NCBI GenBank assembly: GCA_015680685.1
Contig: MNCI01018161.1
Coordinates: 343,754 to 407,753 of the forward strand
Direction of reading: 5' to 3'
Origin: Gnetum montanum
Taxonomy: Eukaryota > Streptophyta > Gnetopsida > Gnetales > Gnetaceae
DNA length: 64,000 nt
Positions 32,230 through 45,200 of the stretch are shown here, one piece after another. Under the pieces are notes generated by a model, which did no database searches, was not told the origin of the DNA, and saw nothing but the letters and a program-made list of their open reading frames with translations. The position numbers and the translations under genes were made by a program. How positions within the stretch are numbered: position 1 is the first letter of the stretch; the number at the start of each line of letters is the position of its first letter.

Positions 32230-35221
32230 CCACAAAGGATTTGTTGTATGGCTACAAGACCTCTACATATTTTTAAAGAAAGTTAAAAACATCATTGATG
32301 TAATGCCCTATTCAAATGGGATCAATTTGAAAAAAAGGTTATCAACTTATTAATTAATAGTATAATTCAATCAACTGTAAGCTAAAGATGAATAAAATTA
32401 ATAAAATATGTTCTTGATCTTCTATGCTTTATTTCTATAGTCTACAAATGTGTTCTTGTCTTAGTAAATTGATCCAATGACCTATCTCAATAAGGAGATG
32501 ATGAGAGCTCATTTATGCTCTAGCAATTTGATTCCTTAAGTGAATATGAATAGTTGGGAATAGATACTCTTGAGTACTAGCCAATAACCCTCCTCTAACA
32601 AAATATAAATGAAAATTTTTTTTCCTTGATGTGTTCAACCAAACTTTAGTTAAGACTTTTTTTTTATAGTTTTCTAGAAGAGCCTTTTATTTAAAGGAAG
32701 ATCCTGTATTATAATATTCCATGATTGAAGCCATAATTTTTCTTGATGTACCATCCACTTTCTTATGAGCATTTATCTCCTCAGCATAATTAACTTCTTC
32801 CATGTGACTTAACTTTTAAGTATAAGTAATAAATTAAAAAATGTCTTGAACTTCAAGATGAAGCAAATCTACTTCTAAAAGTAAGATATCATAAAACGTC
32901 TACATTTTCACTGGAAATTCACATACAAGAAACTATTTTTGAACATGCTCTAATTTTTTTTTCACTTAAATGTGGAAAGAGAATATCCCCAAGCCACACA
33001 CCTATATAATAATACAAGTTGGACAAGACTATGAAAAATTTTTCTTCTCATCTCCTATGACAAAATTTGTCTCTTGCTATAATTATTTCTTAGAGAAAAT
33101 CAAGGTCATATGCCACTTGAAACCCTTTGATCAATAAGGGTATTCCAATTATAATTACTAGCAAATTCAACATCCAAATATTTATAAGATTCACATATAT
33201 CAAGTATTTTTTTTCTAAGGAAAAACTTCTAATTTCTATTTCTAGTACCATAAGCTAGAATTTTAGTTTTCTCCCTATTAACTTTCATACCAAAATGGTT
33301 GTAGTAGTCATGGAGAATTTGAAGCATATAATTTAATCCTATAGCCAATTTTGCAATCAAGGATCCTCAAAGAAAAGCATGTTTAAAAATAATCCATTCA
33401 TTAACATACTCTGATGAGAGGTATTTTGTGTCCATTCCTCTAATTCATCTATAAATATGCCAAAAAAGAGTAGGGAAAAAATAGTCCTATTCAACTCCAA
33501 TTGAGCTATTGATAATTATTCCTTCTCCAATATGATTATATTTAATAAGAATGTTAACCATCTCATAGATTCTTTTATCATTAGAAAGAATATCTTGTGG
33601 AATGTTAATGCTATCCAATCTCTTCTAAAATTTATATCAAGCAAAAAAATCATAAGCCTTGGAGAAATTAATAAAAAAAAGGAATATAATGCAAAGTTAT
33701 TAGATGGTTTATAATAGAATCATTTCTCATGAAGATTGCTTATGAATAAGCATGAAGACCTTGCATTTTTGCAAATCAACTAAGTTTATTCTACAAAATA
33801 GTTCCAAAAATATTAGTGAAAATTTAATTAATTGTAATCAATTGGTAATTATTAAGATCTATCCTATCTCCTTATTTGAAAAGCAAGACTACTTAACTAA
33901 AACAGCAAGAGTAATCCAAACCATGTTGAAGCTCTTTATTAAGAAAATTTCAAGCTAATTTCCACAACAAAGGATCATCCCATTTAAGAAAATATTTATA
34001 TAATTCATTAATATCAACATCTTTCCTAGAAGATAATCTTTAAATTCTTACAAAAATGTCATCAAGGAATAACTCAAGAATACTATATTTATCTTGCACA
34101 ATCAAGGAAGCCTCTTAATTGAAAAGTTCATTGAAGAAAGTTTAAATAGTAGATAAGGAAAGATTCCAACCATGTTGTTATCTATCTTAAAATAAATTCC
34201 AAAATCTCTTTGGATTTGAGTGGAGCTCACAAATCTTTCTTTCCTATTTTTCCTTAATGAACTTTCATTTTTCAAAATGAATAAGCTTTTTATAATTTTT
34301 TTAGCATTGAAACATCAAAATGTGAAGCTATAACATCTTTATGTGCTATAAAATAGTCCCATCAAACAAAGTTTTTCTAGAAGTAGACCTCTTCTTAATC
34401 TACATCTGGACAACTATAGACAAAAGAACATTAGTCAAATCTACCTCATTATCATTGTTTACCAACATATTAGTCACTCTTATTTGAAAATCCTAACAAA
34501 GGTCTTCTATGAGATGATGAGTTCTACATTTCTTCTAATGACTATGATGAATTAAAGTGATAATAATAAATATCCAATAATGATGAAGAGATTCAAAGAG
34601 TTTTCCTCCCACTTGAAAGATTGTTTTACTACCTCTATATTATCATGAGTAGAGAAAAGAATATTAATGTAAGAGTTACCTTAGTTCCCAGTAAAGATGA
34701 AATAAGATAAGGAAGGAAATTTTCTAATATCATTAAGGATTAAAAAATCAAAGGAACAAATCTTATTTTAAGACATGAATACCCCTCTAATTTGTACTAT
34801 GATCACCATATGATCTTTATTGAACTAAATAGAGCTCTTTATTGAAGTTTAATTGAGAATTCCAAACAAGCCTTTGAATCTAACTTTATCCAACATGAGC
34901 ATTAAAATCTTCATAAAGAAAATTTCTGTCAAGCCTAGAGAATTCTATAACATCTTGACCCTATTATTGAAAAGGATGCTCTCATGAAACATTAGCACAA
35001 TTGTAGATTGAAGAATCCATTAGAGTAAAATAATATAAAGTAATATAAAGAACATATAAAATGCCTTTAACTTAAATACACAAATATTTGATATGATCAT
35101 CAACTTTGTGCATCTTAATGAAATGATCTCTACACATTTTAATTAAACAAGAAATACCACCAAAAGGTCTACCCATCATCTTGGAATGCTTATTTCTAAC
35201 AAACATAACATGAAAGCCTAG
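32230..35221 (-). mobile_element. Decayed LINE (non-LTR retrotransposon), main part
   Basis: A LINE protein would nick target DNA and reverse-transcribe its RNA there. On the minus strand the frames give, from right to left: GFHVMFVRNKHSK, GRPFGGISCLIK, IYNCANVS, then DFNAHVG at 34,890-34,913 (the AP-endonuclease signature). These are followed by RT pieces: NNYQLITI, KLS.FAKMQ, KAYD, IPQDILSNDKRIYEMVNILI, PTLF..FIDELEEW, GMKVNREKTKILAYGT (about 33,270) and ICESYKYL.VEFASNYNWN. Stops and shifts occur throughout and the YADD box is not readable. The first part of the endonuclease lies at 46,037-46,345, beyond element D. The left border near 32,215-32,230 is approximate. Confidence 0.85.
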
Positions 35222-36085
35222 TGATGAACCACGATATCAAGGCTTTGATATCGCATCCACGATATCAAGGCTACGATATTGTATCCATGATATCAAGTCC
35301 AAGATATCAGAGCCCACCATGCAATGTCAGATACCCGATATCGAGACCTATCTCCTTGCCTATAAATAAGAGGTGGGCACACTTGGTTTTGTAATAGATA
35401 GTTAGATCCTTAGCCAAAATCTTGCCTTTTCTCCCTCTCAGAGTTAGAATTATTTCTACATGCCTGCAGTAGGAGTCATAAAGCAAACGAATCTTTATTA
35501 GAGCATTGTGTACCTGAGCACACCTTGTGTACAGTAATAAAGTTGAACTTTATGATAAACCTTGCAGCATCTAGAATAGATTAATTAATGTCAATTACTA
35601 TTATTAAATTCTTTCCTATTTAATTAATGCTCTCTCTCACCCTACACCTCTCCTAAGTAAGCACACATAATATGATCACTTCGAGCATGTGTGTAATACT
35701 TGGTAACCCAATAACGATTAGCGTTTGGTAATCCCAGTAGTGTTGCATGGGTTCAGGATGTGTATGGAAAGTGAGAATGGATACTGGTGTTAGGATTAAT
35801 TAAAGCCTATTTAATCAATAGTCAAATTAAATTATTCACTTAGTTATCTCTCTCCTTCCCTATTAGCATAGGACATAAAAACATAAAAGATATAAAAATC
35901 ATATGCCTCAAGCTTACTTAACCATACAATCATGACATACAAGTAAGTTTGGGAAGACAATGATTAACCAACTCACTCTTGTTCCACAAAGGTGCATAAG
36001 CACGTAGTCCTTGGAATTTGACTAGATTGTGTGTGAAACGCTTATATTCATATGGTTGAGCGTAGGGGTACCTCGTCGCTTATCA
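35222..36085 (+). repeat. 5' LTR of element D
   Basis: 864 bp, TGATGAACCACG... to ...CGTCGCTTATCA, followed directly by the primer-binding site. Confidence 0.95.
35231..35370 (+). promoter_or_regulatory. U3 promoter of element D: GATATC palindrome array and TATA box
   Basis: Six copies of the palindrome GATATC plus one GATATT in about 115 bp (35,231-35,345), then CCTATAAATAAGAGG with TATAAATA near 35,362. The 3' LTR keeps only three clear copies (45,225-45,262) and the same TATA box near 45,312. The same palindrome clusters upstream of the TATA region in the LTRs at 36,601, 51,635, 55,659 and 56,023. Confidence 0.8.
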
Positions 36086-36086
36086 T

Positions 36087-36104
36087 TGGCGCTGTTGTCA
36101 GGGA
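36087..36104 (+). promoter_or_regulatory. Primer-binding site of element D (tRNA-Asp type)
   Basis: TGGCGCTGTTGTCAGGGA begins one base after the LTR. Athila elements typically have TGGCGCCGTTG(C/T)CGGGGA, matching the 3' end of tRNA-Asp; this copy differs by a few C-to-T or G-to-A changes. Confidence 0.9.
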
Positions 36105-36217
36105 CTTAGTTGTTTGTGCACTAATTAGAACTTAGGAAATCATTCATATCGTTGGAATGAATCCTTAGGGTTGGTTAAGGAAATGAAAACAATACATTGC
36201 ACACTAAATAGACAAGT

Positions 36218-39200
36218 ATGTCTCCTTCTTCATACGAAAGCACTTCATTGCCTAGGTCTAAAACAAGAAACAATCGATGGCATAATACACATGACGTTGA
36301 TCCACCAGTCCCTCAATAGTTTTGAGTGGTATATATTCATCCTGATGAATATATACCAGACTTCACATTTATCCTCCATCAAGATGAATAACTACATTGG
36401 TGAGACTTAGAAGGTAACATAGTATTACCTCCTGATCATTGAATTCCAAGCATGCTTCATTGTGCTCTCACATGAATTGGCATGTAGCACTTACACATAG
36501 AATACGTTGTGCAAGTCCATGACTCGAGAGAATACCATCCCATGGAGGCACAACATCAAAGGGACTTGCAATAGGAGAGACATCATAATTATTTGAAGGA
36601 TGATGAGTCACGAGATACCCCTACACTCAACCATACAAATATGAGAATTTCACACAAGATCTAGTTGAACTCTGCAAACGGGCTAGTTTTGGTATCTAGA
36701 TAGTTACTTGTTGATCACAATTCACTGTCTTTCCACCTAGACTAGTATTTTCTTTATCATGTATGGTTTAGCTCAGATTGAGGTGTATGATGTGTTCCTA
36801 AACTAATGTTACTCCTAGAGGTGATGGAAAATAATCTTAGCTAAGCTAGGAGGGAAAAGGGAGAGAGAGAGCTATACTAAGAGGAGATAGGGAGAGAGAA
36901 TATAGGCTAGCCTAAGTTCAATGAGCATCCATTCCTTAATCATTCGTACACATCTTAGGCCTCGTGCATGACTACCACTGGGATTACCAAGTGCATAGCC
37001 TGAGTACACTACTGGGATACCAAGCAATCACACGTAGATGCTCATGATTAAGTTGTACTCATTTTGCATTTAATAACAATAACAATTAAGTAATTAAACT
37101 AAGTGAATGCTACAATGATGAAGTAATCTTGATATTTATTTCTAATCATGTGCATGTCCAAGTACATCATTCTTGAATAAATGATGCCATACAATTACAA
37201 TCATCACACTACAGGCATGCATTGGGAGAAAGGGCTGAGAGGAAAAGAATGACAAAAAGAGTCTACCCTAACACTAACTTCTAAAACTTATTGAAAAACT
37301 AACTCTTCCCATGTTCCTACATGTGTATTTATAGGCCCACATAGGAACCACAATATTGTGTACCCGATATCACTTATGAGGTCATGATATCATGTACCCA
37401 ATAATGGGGATCTGATATCAGGACCTATCAAACCTAGTATCTTGTATCTAATATTAGGTGTCTAATAACAAGGGTCCAATAACAAAGTTCCAATAATAGG
37501 ACCTAACAAACCATAACTCATCAAAGGGTAAGTGGTCCTAAGATTTCCCACATGTCTTAAGCAAAAATAAGGGTGGTGAACCTACCTTAGGTATTCGCCC
37601 ACACAACGATGTTCCTCCCCTTGACTTTGCCTAAGGGGTTGTGTATCAAAACCTTCATTCCACTATTCATAACCCATGTTCTGATACCCATCAGCACAAA
37701 GGATTTGAAAAAGGAACACAGACACATGATAAAGATGGAAATTCTAATCGCAATCGCAATCAAGGCTGAGACCACTAAAGAGAAGGTAGCAGACACCGTC
37801 ATGGTGATGGTTCTCCTTCTTCTTCACCTTCATCATCTCATTCATCATCTCCTTTAGTATCTAGACATATTCATAAAGAAAAATACCATGAGGATAAAGG
37901 TAGGCAAAGTGGAAGTCATAAACGAAATAGCCAGGAAAGGGGATGAGGGCACTCTAGAGAATCACAACATAGAAGAAGAGAGAGTAAGGAACAATGTAGG
38001 CATCATAGACGCCATGGACGAGACGATCATGATGAACCCCTACTCACTACTCAAAGTATGTTAGACATAACTAAGGCTGTTAGAATTCCAACAAGGCAAC
38101 AAAAATATAGTAGGATCAAGAGATTATATATGAACAACATCCCACAATTTGAAGGGGGATACAACGCTGATCCTCAGAATCACTTACAAGCATTCCATGA
38201 TGCATGTGTCTTATAAAACATAGAGAAAGAATGGAAAAAAATTAATTTGTTCCCATGGCACTAGTTAAAGAAGCAAAAATTTGGTACTAATCCTTAGAAT
38301 CGGAATCCATTCATAAATGGAGTACCATGTTGGAATTGTCCAACGATAAGTACCAAACATACTCCCGAGTGTCCAACCTGCAAAAGCAAATCTAAGGCTG
38401 GAAAAAATGAGGACAATAACCCTTGGATGCTACCATGGGCCGATACTATGCACTATTACATTATTGTCCTAGCCATGGTTATTCACAAAGGGATCAACTG
38501 CACCATCTCGTAGATGGGCTTAGGCATGAAACAAGAAGAACCCTTGGGACTTATTCCCAAGGAAGACTATCCAAGCTTAGGTTCCATCAAATTCAAAGAC
38601 TATTGGAGCAAGTTTCTAAGGAAGAAGGTGAGCTACAGAAGAGAGAAAGTGCAGAAGAGTATGATCGAGATCCTTCCCTCTATAAGAGGGGAGTAAGATT
38701 TTATGAAAATGAAAAAGAGTCACCACTCAAAGAGATGGTGAATAGAAAAACTTTGCCTATCCAAAAGTTGACATTAGAATTATCGGCAAAAGTAGACCAA
38801 ATGTGGGATTCCCTAGACAATAGATTTCAAACTGTTCTTAAAATTGTAAAGGAGTTTAGAGAGTAAGGTAGTAAAAAAAGAAATAAGAGAGAAGCTGAAC
38901 ATGCACGTAGCAAGGGTAAGGGAAAAGTTGTCATCATTGAAGACGTTGTGGATTTGGAAATAGACAATGATAGTGGATGTGAGATATGTTAATATGACCA
39001 TACTAAGGGATGTTGCCCTGTAATCTCACATCTGCAAGAGTCTAGGAGTGTATGCACTCAACCCATAATTTAACAAACAGCAAACACCCCAAAGGTTACC
39101 TTACCCCCAATGTAACCCAAGACAATTCCACCAACCCTTAATGTATTATCCAAGTGGAACTCCACCACAATCAAGCAGTATCAATCGTGGCAATACTGAC

Positions 39201-39640
39201 AATCATGGGGAATTCCACCACCAAGAAAATAGTATCCTTACTGACAACCTAACCCATATGGATATTACATGTAGCAGCTAGTCTCTTCATGTGACTCTAC
39301 TAGTCACATTATTCCTCAACCTCAGTACCAAGCTTGTGAGTATTACAGGACTCCTTCTCCTAGGGGTGATGTTCCACAAACATACCATCTGGCCACATCT
39401 CTTCCACCAATAGCTCCACTACCACCTACTCCCATGATGCAAGGTGAACTCCCTACCCAGCCGCAACAACGTAATGCCATAAGGATTGTTAACTCTCAAC
39501 CTACTATTGGTTTCGAAAACCACATGAAGAAAAGACCTTTCTTTAAAACCAATAGTCCAACCAAGCTCTTGTAGTCACAAGTAATAGATTCCTTAAACAC
39601 CTCAGTATCAATCAAACCTTCAAAGCCTCCTTCAACCCAA
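36218..39640 (+). pseudogene. gag of element D, split by a solo LTR
   Basis: Particle protein. The start ATG (36,218; MSPSSYESTSLP-like) lies 113 bp after the primer site, as in element C. The N-terminal part runs to 36,600, is interrupted by the solo LTR 36,601-37,523, and resumes with the sequence that is continuous in C. An Arg/Ser-rich part lies at 37,700-38,000. The capsid-like part at 38,423-38,866 is open: GRYYALLHYCPSHGYSQRDQ, HETRRTLG, QRLLEQVSKEEGELQKRES, VDQMWDSLDNRFQTVLKIV. The C..C..H..C-type motif (about 38,980-39,015) has a stop inside. A Pro/Tyr/Gln-rich tail follows (39,060-39,600). Frameshifts and stops show it is dead. Confidence 0.88.
36601..37523 (-). mobile_element. Solo LTR nested in the gag of element D
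   Basis: 923 bp, TGATGAGTCACG... to ...CCATAACTCATCA. It is flanked by AAGGA (36,596-36,600) and AAGGG (37,524-37,528), a 5-bp duplication with one change. The intact site TTTGAAGGGTAAGTGG is seen in element C's gag (near 26,200, minus strand). GATATC-type palindromes are at 37,365-37,440. Related to the LTRs at 51,635, 55,659 and 56,023. Confidence 0.92.
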
Positions 39641-39652
39641 CCACTTCCCTTA

Positions 39653-40159
39653 ATGCATACAATCATGCTAACACATACCATCACTGATTGGATCAAAGCT
39701 AGCCATCTTCCTAGGAAATTATCTAATCCTATGATTCCTTTGATATACTTACAAATTTCTAGAAATGAACCTTACAAGGCTCTTTTAGATTCAGGTTCTA
39801 GTGTCAACTTGATTTCTCAAGAAATGTACAAGGCCTGGAACCTACCTCCATTGAAAAAGAGCAACATCCATCTAGAGTTGGCTGACTAGTCCATCTCTAT
39901 CCTATTGGGACTAGTGGAGGACATTGTTACCACTATTTGTGGGTGGTCATACCTAGCTAACTTCCTAGTGATTCAAGTAAACAACAGTAAGGGCAACTTC
40001 CCAATCATAATGGGAAGGGCATGGCTAAGCATCATCGATGCATGCATAGGAATCCACAATCTTTCACTAAAAATATCAAAAGAAAATACAATTAGAAAGA
40101 TCAAGAAGAAGAAAGTTCCATGCATCGCATATAGTAACATAGGATGTAGTTGCATGTAG
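39653..40159 (+). pseudogene. Retropepsin-type protease of element D
   Basis: The frame reads YLQISRNEPYKALLDSGSSV with the active-site Asp-Ser-Gly at 39,788-39,796, then NLISQEMYKAWNLPP. A stop (TAG near 39,887) separates it from a second open piece (39,905-40,159) with GLVEDIVTTICGW, GRAWLSIIDA and SLKISKENTIRK, the rest of the retropepsin fold and linker to RT. The active site is intact here, unlike in element C. It would cleave the gag-pol precursor. Confidence 0.9.
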
Positions 40160-40420
40160 AGGTCATGGGTTATGCAAAGTTTAGCATTTCCTACATGAAA
40201 TCAGTGTGCACAACTGGTCAACATACAAAGATGCTTGTATGTAGTAGCCAAATGATAAGAAAGCATCCAATGGGTAATAGCTAATTAAGAAATCAGTTCA
40301 ATCATATGCATGGAACCAACTAAGGGTTTGACATGTGCTTACATCGATAGCATAGATGCATTAGAGCAAGTCCACCACCAACTTCCAAGTCTTAACCTCG
40401 AAAATATTAATTAGGGGAAA

Positions 40421-42012
40421 TTGGAAATCCTTGAGCAATTTAAGCAAGAGCCCCTTGAGCTAAAACCATTGCCCACCAGTATGGAATACACGCTCCTTAA
40501 AAATGGAAAACCAGTAATTATTAATGCTAAGCTTGCTCCTCAACAAAAAGAGAGACTACTTAAAGTAATCAATAAATGTTCAAAAGCCTTCGCTTGGTTA
40601 TATCCCAAAATAACTAGAATAAATCCTAGGATATTCCAACATAGGATTTACACTGATCCCTCCATGAAGCCTCGAAGACAACCATAGAGACGATTGAACC
40701 CAAAGCTGACGCAAGTAGTTAAGGAAGAAATCGAATAGCTTCTTAAGGCTAGGTTCATATATCCCATTGCTGATAGCGATTGGATTAGCCTCTTAGTTAT
40801 TGTGCCTAAAAAGGGAGACAAATGGAGGGTTTGCATAGATTTTAGGCTACTAAATATGGAAACATTCAAAGATCACTTTCCATTGCCAATTGTCAACCAA
40901 GTCTTAGACACCATCGTGGGGCATCATTGTTATAGTTTTCTGGATGGATATAGTGGATATAATCAAATACAAAAAACCCTAGAAGACCAAGCCAACACTA
41001 TGTTCACTAGTCTTTGGGAAATTTTTGCATACAAACAGATGCTGTTTGGCTTGTAAAATGCCCCTACAACATTTCAATGACTAGTTCTAAGCATATTCCA
41101 ATAGCAGATAAGAAACAGCATGGTTGTCTTTATGGACGACTTCTCCACTTATGGAGCAAACTTTGATCAAGCCTTGGACCGGTTAGAGTAAGTGTTAAAA
41201 AGGTCTGTAGAAACCAGTTTGAGGCTTAATTAGCAGAAAATCCATTTGATGGTCCAAGAAGGCATAGTACTAGGCGCAAAATCTCACACACAAGGATAGA
41301 GGTAGACCCCAAGAAAATCAACTCATTAACCAAAACTATCAAAGATATATGATCATTCCTTGGACACACTGGCTAATATAGAAGATTTATTGAGAACTTT
41401 TCAGAGGTTTCCAAACCATTGGTGGAATTAACCAAAAAGGATGTACCTTTCAAATGGACCAGGGAATGCGAACTAGCTTTCCAAAATTTAAAGCAAAAGT
41501 TAGTAGAAACACCCATTCTACAAGCTCCTAACTAGTCCAAACCATTCCATATCATGACTGATGCATTCAACTATGCCTTAGGAGCCATACTTACACAATT
41601 AGATGACTAGAAGCATCCTTGTTACATCCACTGTGCAAGTAGAAGTATCACTAGTACACAACTTAACTACACTACCACAAAGAAAGAATTAATGGCTATA
41701 GTGTTTTCACTAGAAAATTTTAGACACTATGTATTGGGATATAAAGTATATGTACAAATAGATCATAGTGCAATCCAGTTCCTCATGAATAAGCCAATGG
41801 TAAGCCCTCGTATCATACAATGGCTTGTAATCTTACAAGAGTTCAATCTTACAATGATCAATCACAAAGGCACCGAGAATGTAGTTGTTGATCATTTATC
41901 TCAGTTGCAATGGGACAACAAAGAGGATGAGTACCCAATTTCTGATCATTTCCCTACTGAATTCCTCTTTGTAGGTGTACTGAATAATCAATCACCCACA
42001 GAGAAAAACTAG
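40421..42012 (+). pseudogene. Reverse transcriptase and RNase H of element D
   Basis: A linker (EILEQFKQEPLELKPLP, 40,421) leads into RT: RRLNPKLTQVVKEEIE, VPKKGDKWRVCIDFRLLN, TFKDHFPLPIVNQVLD, YSFLDGYSGYNQI. The catalytic FMDDF is intact at 41,129-41,143. The frame shifts and stops several times between 41,040 and 41,690. RNase H closes with MAIVFSLENFRHYVLGYKVY and IDHSAIQFLMNKP, open from 41,692 to 42,012. The length (about 530 codons) suits the family. Confidence 0.92.
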
Positions 42013-42059
42013 TATAGTAGCATTCTTACCTATCTCCTCACCCAACAAATACCACAAGA

Positions 42060-43300
42060 GTTAAACCTTAAGAAGAAACAACAGTTTCTTCACCAAGCCA
42101 AGTACTTTATGGAGATCAATGGGCAACCTTACAAAGTGTATCCTAATGGCTTGGTTTGATGGTGTGTTCCCAATATAGATCAACTACGAGTTCTCCAAGA
42201 TGCTCATGAGGGTCCTTGTGGGGGTCATTACGTTGGGAGAAAAATATCCATTAAGATCCTACTTGTAGGATATTATTGACCTACATTGTTTTGGGATGCC
42301 CATCATTTCATCCAATCTTGTGAGCGCTGTCAAAGTGATGGGGGAATGACTACTAGAATGGAACATCCCCAACAATGGATCCAGCCTTTAGAACCCTTTG
42401 ACATTTCGAGAATTGATTTTATGGGGCCAATTACACCAATGTCCAATGGAAAAGCTTATATTGTTGTTGCTATTGACTACCTTACAAAATGGGCTGAAGC
42501 AGCTACCATTAAGGATTGTACATCATATACAGCTACATGATTTGTTCAATAACAAATGATAAACAGGTTTGGTGTGCCTCATGTACTTATTTCAGACAAT
42601 GCTACACACTTCATAGGTGCAACTTTTTGGAAGTTAATGCAACGCTTAGGGGTCGAACACAAACCAATAACACCATACCACCCCCAAGCAAATGGTCAAG
42701 TCGAAGTCACCAACAAGGAGATTATGAAGATATTGACAAGAACTATTAGCAAATTTAGGCAAGACTAGAGCACTAAATTGAACGATGCTCTTTGGCCATA
42801 CCACTCCACATGGAAACTCCCTATAGGCTACTCTCCCTATGAGTTAGTGTATGGAAAGCTTCCAATGTTTTCCATTCAAACTGAGCTTCATACACTATCC
42901 ATAGCATGTGCCCTCAACCTTGACCTTGATCTAGCATAGAAACAATGGTTAGTAACCCTTAACTTGCTAGATGAAAACCGAATAGTTTCCCTATCATCTA
43001 ATGAATTGTGCAAGGAATTCAATAAACAACACCATGACCTAAGAATTAGGAAAGTTAAATATCAACCAAGAGATATGGTTCCCTACTAGAATCCCACACA
43101 TGTGCCACAACATACTAAATTTCAAACACTATGGGAAGGACCATATATTATTTATGCAACTTTTCCTTCAAAGGCCATGACAATATACAAACCTGAGAGC
43201 CTGAACAAGAAGCTATTGGTTAACGTGCAACAAACCAAAACTTTCCATGAGCTTAGGATAGCCAGTACATATGCTACCATTGTTAGTGGACAATCTTGCT
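42060..43300 (+). pseudogene. Integrase of element D
   Basis: Zinc-binding domain: DAHEGPCGGHYVG then CERCQ (42,205-42,340). Core: RIDFMGPI (first Asp near 42,415), VPHVLISDNATHF (second Asp near 42,593), NGQVEVTNKE (Glu near 42,706). All three catalytic residues are present. The C-terminal part has RKVKYQPRDMV and KFQTLWEGPYIIYATF (43,102 on). In-frame stops separate the blocks, for example at 42,540 and 42,769. It is the best-preserved gene of the element, but still broken. Confidence 0.92.
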
Positions 43301-44748
43301 GACTACTTTAGATCTCCTCCTTCCAACTCAGTCATGGGGGAGATGGCCACCTGTGCCAACCATTCTAGGCCCTCAATTCTTTTTAAATTTTTTTTACACA
43401 TTTTTCCAACTTTTCTCATTTTTGTTTTACACCATCGTTCATATTTTTACTATTTCTTTATTTTCTTGATTTTTTTTTATTCGTCATCCAATAAGTGCTC
43501 ATGATGGTGGATTGAATTATATCATATTGATTGCTAATGTCTGGTTTTTACCTTTGAATTATGATGATAATATTAAGGTATGGTTCTTTTGGTAAAATAG
43601 GTAATGAGTCCACACCATCTACTCATCCATACAACTCTATGGTCTCCTTTGTCTTGGAACTATATAGTCCTCTTTTCCTAAGTAAACTTGTTAATAAATT
43701 GGTGGTTGGGTATTTTTCAAACCAAGGAAAGACTCAAGGGATGAAAAGGGTATGACTTCAAGGGCATTCGATGCATTTGTGCTAGCCTTTCTCTTAGGTG
43801 CTTGGATGCTTTTTCTTGGGTTTTCCACCATTCTGACATTGTTCAAATATCAGGAAGTTGAGTAAATAAAAATAAGTCTTTGCATGATTTGGTTCTCATG
43901 CAAAAAGAGAGAGAGAAAAAAAAAAGTGAGAATTCAAAGCACACCCCTTAGACATAATAAAGCAATATGGGCTACAAGAACTAGTTATGGCACTAGAAAG
44001 GCATGTTACCCATGCTTGAAGGTTCCCTCTAACTAAGGCCCTTTCTCGCTTCCTACTTCTCCATCTCGCTGTCCTTGGGATGGTGGTTACTCTTTGTGGA
44101 GGCATTTTTGTTGCTTCAAGAGGATGGATTGGCCAAGTGTCTTGATGCAATGTCATTGAATGTGGTTGGTTTGAGTCTAGATTTGGAATGAGTTCTACTC
44201 ATTCACATTAACCATGAAATACACAAAGGACTTTACACAACCTTGTTCTTGGGATTCCATTCCATTCTCTCCTATCCATCTTTCTTTCCATTTTCCACCT
44301 TATTTCTAGTTTTATCATTAGTCCATTTCTGGGTTGATGCATTATTTTTATTTGGTGAACTCTTGTGGGTAAGTTTTTAACTCTTTCTTCCAAATAACAT
44401 TCCTAAAGCCTACGGACTCTTTTGTTTATGGGTTTGTCAAGGCATAAAGGGCATGAGCCTGCTTTGGGAAGGACCTAATGGCATTCCTTTTTGGTGCAAT
44501 TTTTAACTTCCTTTCCTTAAAAATTTCCTACAATCAATCATTTTTTGTTTCATCCCCATCCATGCCATCCATTTTATTAGTGTTGTTGTTGTTATTTTTC
44601 CCATCTTTCTTGATCCTCATATTTTTCCATCTTATAGCTATCGGAGGTTTGCTCTTAGTCATGGGGGCCTTAGCATAAATTTTTCAATTTTTTCCACTCT
44701 ACTATTTGCCTAACCCCTACACCTTGGGTAGTCACCAATGATAAATCT

Positions 44749-44938
44749 NNNNNNNNNNNNNNNNNNNNNNNNNNNNNNNNNNNNNNNNNNNNNNNNNNNN
44801 NNNNNNNNNNNNNNNNNNNNNNNNNNNNNNNNNNNNNNNNNNNNNNNNNNNNNNNNNNNNNNNNNNNNNNNNNNNNNNNNNNNNNNNNNNNNNNNNNNNN
44901 NNNNNNNNNNNNNNNNNNNNNNNNNNNNNNNNNNNNNN
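44749..44938. other. Assembly gap (190 N)
   Basis: A run of N inside the post-pol region of element D. The matching part of element C (about 18,720-18,990) suggests the true missing length is of the same order. Apparent open frames across it are artefacts. Confidence 0.98.
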
Positions 44939-45187
44939 GCATTAGCAGCAACACACTTCATCTTCTTTCTCTCTCTTTCTCTTCAAGCTACCAAATAAAA
45001 GCTTGGATGTCATTTATGTATGAGTGTTCACCAGAATGGTCATGAACACTAATGATCTAATATGCTTATTGATTTGTTCACTGGGCATGTTCAATCTGTC
45101 ATCCCATTCCACCATCAATTGTCAATTAGTCAATAATCCCATACCTTCCCAATATTTTGTAAGGAACTCGAGGACGAGTTTTCATTT

Positions 45188-45200
45188 AGTCATGAGGGTA
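45188..45200 (+). promoter_or_regulatory. Polypurine tract of element D
   Basis: AGTCATGAGGGTA immediately precedes the 3' LTR start TGATGAAC. Element C has GTTGTGGGGGTA and element E CATGGGGGTA at the same place, so the G run is weakened here. Confidence 0.8.

Noticed and set aside
44670-44998. Open frames spanning 44,670-44,998 on both strands
   Set aside because: They exist only because the 190 N are read through; they are artefacts of the gap.
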